DNA from: Vesta saturnalis
Lineage: Eukaryota > Arthropoda > Insecta > Coleoptera > Lampyridae
DNA: 64,000 nt
Reading direction: 5' to 3'
NCBI GenBank assembly: GCA_036346205.1
Contig: JARFJB010001495.1
Location: 5,235,001-5,299,000 of the forward strand
A model generated the notes under the pieces. The model was not told the DNA's origin. It saw only the letters and a list, made by a program, of their open reading frames with translations, and searched no databases. How positions within the stretch are numbered: the first letter of the stretch is position 1; every line of letters starts with the position of its first letter. Positions 57,251 through 64,000 of this stretch are shown here, piece after piece. Position numbers and translations under genes: made by a program.

Positions 57251-58033
57251 ATGGGCGCAACCTCGCGCACACGCACGCCAACGCTCGCACACATACATAC
57301 CCGCACGCATACGCACCCGCACATACACACACGCGCGCACACACACCCGTACACACATCGGTGCACACACCGGCGCACACACTCGGCGCGCACGCTCACC
57401 CACAAACACACACAAACACACGCTCACCTGCGCATACACAGAACCACACACACGCACCTTCGCACGCACGCACCTTCGCACGAACGCACGGAAGCACGCA
57501 CACACGCACACACGCACACTCGCACACAGGCATACACGCACACATGCACGAACGCACACACGCACACACGCACACACTCACACACGCACACGCCCACACG
57601 CGGACACACGCACATACGCACTCGCACACAAGCACACACGAATACACGCACACACGCACACACGCACACACGCACACACGCACACACGCACACACGCACA
57701 CACGCACACACGCATACACACATACGCACACACGCACACACACACACACACGCACACACGCACACACGCACACGCACACACGCACACACAGACAGACACA
57801 TAGACACGCAGACACAGAGCCATACAGACACACAGACACACAGACACACAGACACACAGACACACAGATACTCAGACACACAGATACACAGACAGACAGA
57901 CACTCAGACACACAGACACAGACACACAGACACACAGACGCACAGACGCACAGACGCACAGACGCACAGACACACAGACACACAGACACACAGACACACA
58001 GTCACACAGACACACAGACACACAGACACACAG

Positions 58034-58070
<37 letters not shown>

Positions 58071-58886
58071 AGACACACAGACACACAGACACACAGACAC
58101 AGAGACACACAGACGCAAAGACACACGGACATACGGACACACAGACACACGGACACACGGACACACGGACACACGGACACACGGACACACGGACACACGG
58201 ACACACGGACACACACAGACACGCAGACACACAGACACACAGGCACACAGACACAGACACACAGACACACAGACACACAGACACACAGACACACAGACAC
58301 ACAGACACACAGACACACAGACACACAGACACACAGACATACAGACACACAGACACACAGACAAAGACACACAGGCACACAGACACACAGACACACAGAC
58401 ACACAGACACACAGCCACACGCACACACACACAAGCCCGCTCAACTACATCCATACACCGACACACACAAACACGGGCGCACACATACACCGGTGCACAC
58501 ATAAACCGGCGCACACATTAACCTACGCAAAAACACCGGCACACACTCCGTCTTGCACACACTCGGTCGCCCGCTTACACCGCCACACACATACACCGGC
58601 GCACATGCACTCGCGCAAATACACGCTCGCGCGCCGACGCACAACCATGTGCGCACACACACCACCGCGTGCACACGCACGCACTCACACGCACACACAG
58701 CCACGCCCGCGCACACACCGGCGAACACACAGGCGCGCATACGCTCAAGGACAAGCATACACTTCGGCGCAAATACACAAGGGAGCAGACACACCGGCAC
58801 ACACACACCGGCACACACACAGACACATAAACTCCAGCGCACACATACACCGGCACACATATAAGCCGGCGTACACACTCACCTGC
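57251..58886. repeat. Large CA-rich satellite, block 1
   Basis: Successive domains: CACGCACA-rich (57251-57780), CAGACACA and CAGACGCA (57790-58060), pure CA (58040-58070), CACACGGA (58125-58215), CAGACACA again (58220-58410), then ACACCGGCGCACAC-like units (58440-58886). Open frames of up to 417 codons on both strands are composition artefacts. Confidence 0.95.
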
Positions 58887-58899
58887 GCACTGACAATTA

Positions 58900-59740
58900 T
58901 AGGTATTCGAAACTTGTTTTGTGGGCTGCGCCCGCTGGCCCCTTGGCTGGAAATATGTTCGGAGGCCTTCGCACATTGCTGTGACCCTTGGCGGGAAATT
59001 TGAATTTGTATTCTAACAAGTGGACGTAATGCTAACTTGTAAGAGAGGTACAGGGCTTCGCAACTTGGTCTCGGGGCTCCGCCCCCTTGTCGTGATCGGA
59101 ACTTGTTCGTGGGACTTCGTTCAATATCATAACCTAATTGGCGGAAATTTTAATTTGTATTATAACAAGAGGCTGCGCAGCTTGCTCTTGGGCTCCGCCT
59201 TGTCGAGGCTCCATTGGCGGAAAATTTGAATTTGGAATTAATTCTCTGGATTATCTTTGGTTGTGGCTGGGAATTTGAACTTATATTGTAATAAGGAGCA
59301 CCAATTCTAACTTGTAAGACAGGTATATGTATTCGGAACTTGCTCGCTGGCCTTCGTCCCCTTAAACAAAAATTTTAATTTGCTTGTGGCGTCATCTAGT
59401 TGTGTATAGACTAATGAATATTTTCTGTAATACAAGAAGCTCCAACTACTGGTATGTTTTAAAAATACATACATAGCTCTGTAATAGTTATAGGGAAAAT
59501 TTGAAATAACAGGCCCTAGTAGTCTGTACAAGACGTCTCACTCAACTTCGATCAAATTAAACAACGGGGCTTCGCCCCTTGTCCTAGCCTCTTGGCGGTA
59601 AATTAGAATTTGTGTTCCAATAAGGGGTTCTAATGCTAACTTGAAACACTACATAAATAAAGTCTGCCTCGAGTAGGATTTGAACCTACGACTATTCTAA
59701 TAAGGTGGCTTAACGCTAACTTATAACATAGTTATAGGGC
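58900..59740 (+). repeat. Polinton-TIR-like tandem array
   Basis: Degenerate units begin TTGGCGGGAAATTTGAATTT (58988), and again at 59137, 59211, 59268 and 59590. They contain CTAATGCTAACTTG-type and GGGCTCCGCCCC-type words. Matching words in the Polinton left TIR (31990-32200) are GCAGGAAATTTGAA, GGGGCTCTAATGCTA and AGACAGGTCTTCGGAACTTG. GTGTATAGACTAATGAATAT and TTTTCTGTAATA at 59401-59432 match the 97-bp repeat. No Polinton gene is adjacent, so this is a detached TIR fragment. Confidence 0.72.
59656..59695 (-). other. tRNA-like (SINE) fragment
   Basis: The minus strand reads GTCGTAGGTTCAAATCCTAC then TCGAGGCAGACTTTATTT, a consensus-like B box and tail shared with 55070-55239. It interrupts the TIR-like array. 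Confidence 0.65.
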
Positions 59741-61036
59741 TTAACAACACCGGCGCACACACAGGCGCGCATACGCTCAACGACAGGCACACACACCGGC
59801 GCACATACACAAGGGCGCACACACACCGCCACACATAGACCGTCGCACACACGTATCACCGCACGCACACACAGCCACTCGCGCACGCACACACAAGCAC
59901 GTATACGCTCAACGACACGCATACACTCCGGCGCACATACACAAAGGAGCACACACACACCGGTAAACATGCACCGGCGCACACACACCGGCGCACACAT
60001 ACACCGGTGCACATATAAACCGACTTACACACTCCCTTGGGCACAAACACCGGCACCCACTCAACCGGAACACACACCATAGCGCACACTCACGGTTGCG
60101 CCCCTACACCGCCACACATACACCGGCGCACTTACACTGGCGCCAGCACGCTCGCGTTTGCACACACACCCGTGCGCGCGCATACCCACCCGCGCGCAGA
60201 CGCACAAACATGTGCACACACACCGGCGCACACACGCGCTCATACGCTCAACGACAGGTACACAAACCGGCGCAAATACACAAAGGAGAACACACACCGT
60301 CACACATAGACCGGCGCACACACACAGGCACACACATGCGCACCAGCGCACACACTTATCGGCAAACACACACCAGCTCCACACACGGGCCCGCACGCAA
60401 ATGCGCACACACAGAGCGATGCACATACACAACGACGCGTACAAACACCGGTGTGCTCACACCCGCGGACTCACCCACCGTGGCGCATTTATACGCGCGC
60501 ACACACAGGTACACGCACACCTGCGCGCACACTCATTCACACCCGTGCACATACACACATACACACACACACATCCGCGCGCGTAAACCAGAGCGCACAC
60601 AGACACCCCCTCGTACACACAGCCTCACGAAACAACCGCGTGCACACACAAGCGCGCGCACACACACCGGTGCACTTACACACGCTGGCATACATACACA
60701 CACCGGCGCACACACACCGGCGCACACAGCGGCGTACACAGGCCGCTGTACACACCTGCGCACGCACACCGGTGCGCGCACACACACTGGCGCACTCACA
60801 CCGGCGCGCACGCTTATACGCGTGTGCAAACGTAAGCGCGCGGATATCCAAGCTGACACCCACACGTAGGCACATCTGCGCGCGTACACATGCACAACCC
60901 CGCACACACAGTGGCGCAGACACACCGGCGTAGACACACCGGTGCATACGCTGGCGCACTACCGGCGCGCACACACGGACACCCGCATACGCATACACCG
61001 CGCGCGCGCACAGACGCACTTACAGCCGCCCGCAAA
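59741..61036. repeat. Large CA-rich satellite, block 2
   Basis: Irregular array of CACACACCGGCGCACA-type units with CGCGCG-rich variants, related to the 58440-58886 domain. Long frames on both strands are artefacts. Confidence 0.95.
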
Positions 61037-62413
61037 CTTACACCCGTGTTCAAAAGTCGATTGCATAACTTCTATACCTACATATTTAGCTATATAGGTA
61101 GGTAAAAGTCCAAGCATAAAAGAATGTTATTGTTTCACAAGCAAACGCATCTACTCTGAGAAGGTATACGTACACACAACATATGAGCAAGCCATATAAA
61201 ATATTTGGGATGATGTTGGTTAAAGTTGCCTTGGTTCCAGGTTCGAATCCCGGTTCATACATGGGCGGTCTGTAAGTTTATGGGGGATGAAGCCGGAGAG
61301 TAGTCTTTGACAAATCTCCATCCACTATGAAGGAAAAAAGTGTTGGAACCAGATACGTTTGGTTTGGTGTTGAGGAAACAAGTAATGTAGGAGGATATGC
61401 ATCCAACATTATTGTGGGAAAATAAACACCCATTAAAACTTTAATTCTACACGTTTTAACATGTAAGGTTTTGGATAAACCAACAATTCTACTGTAGCAA
61501 GATTTGCTAATGATTCGCTTCATATCCTCTGGCTAAATGGAATTTTGAAGAAAAAATGCTAATAATGATTCAGATGCAGCTTGTTGTATCAGAATGCACG
61601 TTAAAGCTGGTTTGTCCATTTTCCATGTTTAGTGCATGTCTTATATGAGATGGTGCAATAGGTACGGGTTCACTCCGCAGAACTTAAAGAAGCTATTAGT
61701 CAGGTTAAAATGAACGGAGTTTTACAAAACCGTACAACCATCACACAGTGTTAAACACATGGGAAACGTGGTTAACCGCCGCTTTGTTTTGTGATAATTC
61801 TTCTTTTTTATGTAACTAGTTCTACAATCAATGTCTGCGGAGTTTGTTATTGAAAAGTTAGCCTATATTAGGGTAAATTTTGTAAAACTAGCGGAGTTTA
61901 TAACAAGAACTAGAAAGTGGCGGTATTTCTTTAGTGAATCAATTTCTACCGAAATTATTATTTTTTTTTTGCTAATTTAAACAATTTAAGGATTTACATT
62001 TTTTAAGGATCAATTTTAAACCACAGTTATCAAGATTTTTAAAAACCTTGTTTAAATTGTTATCCTATTAGTTTTAGCTGTTATCAAAATTCCATCTGAG
62101 AAACATGTCGTACCTGTATACCTTGTAAATCTGTTCTGTTAAGGCCACATTTGTAGATTTGTGTTGCTTGGAGTCCACTTTTTTTGAAATTAAATCTAAA
62201 TTACTAAGCTTAATATCTAGATATAAGAGTTGAAACTTTCACCATCCGATGATATTAAATAACACTATCTGGGAAAAATGGTGTGAATATTTATGTATTT
62301 CATTGCAAGATTAAAGACAGATACTCTATCCTCCTTCGGGCGTTCACAAGGTAACATCAAAATGACAAATATTTATAAGGCAACTAGGTAATTAAAATTC
62401 GGTTGTAAAAGTT
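61037..62413. other. Unannotated stretch
   Basis: No gene assigned. A B-box-like CCAGGTTCGAATCCCGG at 61239-61255 has no A box at a suitable distance, so it is not called a tRNA gene. A small inverted repeat lies around 61075-61105 (CCTACATATT ... ATATAGGTAGG). Confidence 0.4.
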
Positions 62414-63345
62414 TCAGTTCTGGAAAATAGACTTCCAAGTGTCGGACAGTTCATATCCAGTATCTCTGTTCAAGTTGTTAAGCTGTTTCAGAATTTCAAT
62501 AGCTTCTCGAATCTTCCTTGTATAGCAATTCCTATCGTTGGCCAGCATTTTTGTGTTTTGAAATTTTATATTGTGAAGAGTTTTTAAGCTATGTTGACTA
62601 ATTGCTGATTTAGTAGGATAAACTAAACGTAAGTGTTTTGTGTGTTCTGCTAACCTGGTGATGTTTCTTTTTCCAGTGTCACCATGGTAGACTTAACCAC
62701 AAGACCACGGTACCCCGTAAACACCACATGTATGTAATGGTATTTGGCATAATTCAGAAGATATCGAATTTTGATACTGCTTTTTTAAGCTACCTTTATG
62801 TTATGCTTTTCTAATATCTTACCAATTTTATTCGTTGTGTTTGCAAGGAAAGGTAAAGTAGCAAACTTATTTAAAGTTGTACATTTATCATTCGTAGATG
62901 TCGCTTGTATTCGTTGAAATGACTTTAATTTGTTGTTTGCTGAAGTCATTATTTATGAAGACCTTCTCAAGATGGTTTAATTAATGCCGCAGTTTATCTG
63001 GATGACAAATATTTGAGGTACGGTTGTACAAAGTTGGTATCGTATTAAACTTTTGTGCTGGATGATGGTGTGATGAAGCATTAATATAATGATCTGTATG
63101 AGTTGGCTTACCTTAAATTCGGATAAAGTTAATGTTCGTATGGTTTAGGAACAACCTTAATTCTTCTTCCCCAAAAGTCAAGGTTTTGGTTTCTTAGGTG
63201 CATTATTTAGAGCCTGTGGTACCAAATATTCCATAAAATAATTTGCATTCGACGGAGAAAAAGGAGATCCCATAGCCACTCCATCTAGAAATTGAAAAGA
63301 AGGAAGATAAACCAATTCGGTCACATAACCTTCTTAAACCGATAT
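62414..63345 (-). pseudogene. Penelope-like retroelement B, RT without YVDD plus GIY-YIG
   Basis: Minus strand from about 63330: YLPSFQFLDGVAMGSPFSPS and NANYFMEYLVPQAL, then a jump to TFGEEELRLFLNHTNINFI that skips the YVDD region, so the RT active site is deleted. Next come KPTHTDHYINASSHHHPAQK, LNHLEKVFINNDFSKQQIK and KFATLPFLANTTNKIGKIL-like pieces in changing frames. The GIY-YIG region reads TCGVYGVPW (degraded), NITRLAEHTKHLRLVYPTKS, AISQHSLKTLHNIKFQNTKM and TRKIREAIEILKQLNNLN, ending NRDTGYELSDTWKSIFQN at 62414. Several frame changes show it is dead. It differs in wording from the 14.3 kb relic, so it is a second family. Confidence 0.85.
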
Positions 63346-63369
63346 AGGTCTAACAACTTAACACCTAAT

Positions 63370-64000
63370 TTCATTGAAATGAAACGAATATTAGCCATAG
63401 TCCAGCTCATGAAGCAGCTGAAATCAAACATGAAACTACAAGAGTACTACCTCCAAAAAAGGATTTAACAAGCGTTAAAGGAATTACGTAACAACACAGA
63501 CATCATAATTTTACCAGCAGATACAGGACCAGCTACTATTATAATGTATAAAACTGTGTACATAAACAAAGATAATAGTTTACTAAACGATTCTGATTAC
63601 ACTAAACTATCATACAATCCTAATAACAAGTTCAAATTATTAACTGTTAAAGGAATCAAACTCATCAGCTGAAATAATTAAGAAACTAACACCACAAGAT
63701 CCTACAATACGAAAATTTTATGGATTTCCAAAAATACACAAACCAAATGCTCCACTTCGACCAATTGTAAACTCCATAAATTCAACAACCAACGCATTAT
63801 CTACATTCCTAAATAATCTAATTTAACCTGTCATTGGTTCGAGCAATTCCTTTATAAAGAATTCAGCATATTTTATTGAATTGATTGGCAAATTAACATT
63901 AACCCCAGATGATTTGTTAATTAGCTTTGACGTGGATTCTTTTTTCACAAAAGTATCAATAAATGACACCATATAACTATTAGAACGACGTTTCAACCAC
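63370..64000 (+). pseudogene. Penelope-like retroelement C, N-terminal RT half (runs off the window)
   Basis: Plus strand: NNTDIIILPADTGPATIIMY at about 63490, KTVYINKDNSLLNDSDYTKL, a frame change near 63650, EIIKKLTPQDPTIRKFYGFP, KIHKPNAPLRPIVNSIN and NNLI, a TAA, then PVIGSSNSFIKNSAYFIELI and DDLLISFDVDSFFTKVSIND (RT motif A, with the catalytic Asp of SFDV). A stop follows just before the window ends in LLERRFNH. Wording is compatible with the family of the 14.3 kb relic, which holds the C-terminal half. Confidence 0.87.

Noticed and set aside
57251..58504. Open frame of about 417 codons rich in Thr-His-Arg-Asp-Gln, and similar frames on both strands up to 61.0 kb and at 18.0-18.8 and 32.9-33.4 kb
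   Set aside because: They follow from stop-free translation of CA-rich short tandem repeats; several overlapping frames are open at once and none has a domain.
61239..61255. B-box-like CCAGGTTCGAATCCCGG considered as a tRNA gene
   Set aside because: No cloverleaf and no A box at a suitable distance upstream.

Overview
This is eukaryotic, AT-rich nuclear DNA that looks like an arthropod genome, most likely an insect. The inference rests on transposon families, because no host gene, rRNA or intact tRNA gene could be recognised. Present together are mariner-like transposases with the arthropod-type N-terminal HTH domain (DUF4817-like), Penelope-like retroelements with GIY-YIG endonucleases, a Crypton-type tyrosine recombinase, a piggyBac with a C-terminal Cys-rich finger, a Ty3/gypsy LTR retrotransposon, a LINE and a Polinton/Maverick. 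I cannot name the species. Nearly all coding sequence is decayed; the only long intact frame is the gypsy gag.

Layout. 1-0.4 kb: TTTTGTTG satellite. 1.4-4.3 kb and 5.6-8.9 kb: two mariner-like elements with terminal inverted repeats (TIRs) of 0.7-0.9 kb. 9.7-11.4 kb: a third such element. 14.3-15.1 kb: Penelope relic. 17.9-20.6 kb: CA-rich arrays preceded by a recurring unit, plus a piggyBac-like TTAA bracket. 20.9-22.4 kb: relic of a SD-C-GQNKN (DUF7869-type) gene abutting a transposase fragment. 25.6-26.7 kb: Crypton-like recombinase. 28.1-30.5 kb: dead piggyBac with both TTAA ends. 30.5-31.3 kb: DDE_3 transposase relic.

31.8-37.2 kb: a shrunken Polinton bounded by inverted repeats full of tandem repeats. 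It retains remnants of an adenain-like protease, a double-jelly-roll major capsid protein and the FtsK/HerA packaging ATPase; DNA polymerase B and integrase were not found. 38.9-53.0 kb: a nest, in which a LINE is interrupted by a mariner-like element and its (TA)n tail is split by a 10 kb gypsy element with 2.5 kb LTRs. 54.0-54.8 kb: a second DUF7869-type relic. 55.1 kb: inverted pair of tRNA-like (SINE) ends. 57.2-61.0 kb: large CA-rich satellite with an array resembling the Polinton TIR embedded in it. 62.4-64.0 kb: two divergently oriented Penelope relics, the second running off the window.

These genes do not form one pathway; the window is a record of successive insertions. The relative order of the LINE, the mariner-like element and the gypsy element can be read from interrupted reading frames and target duplications.
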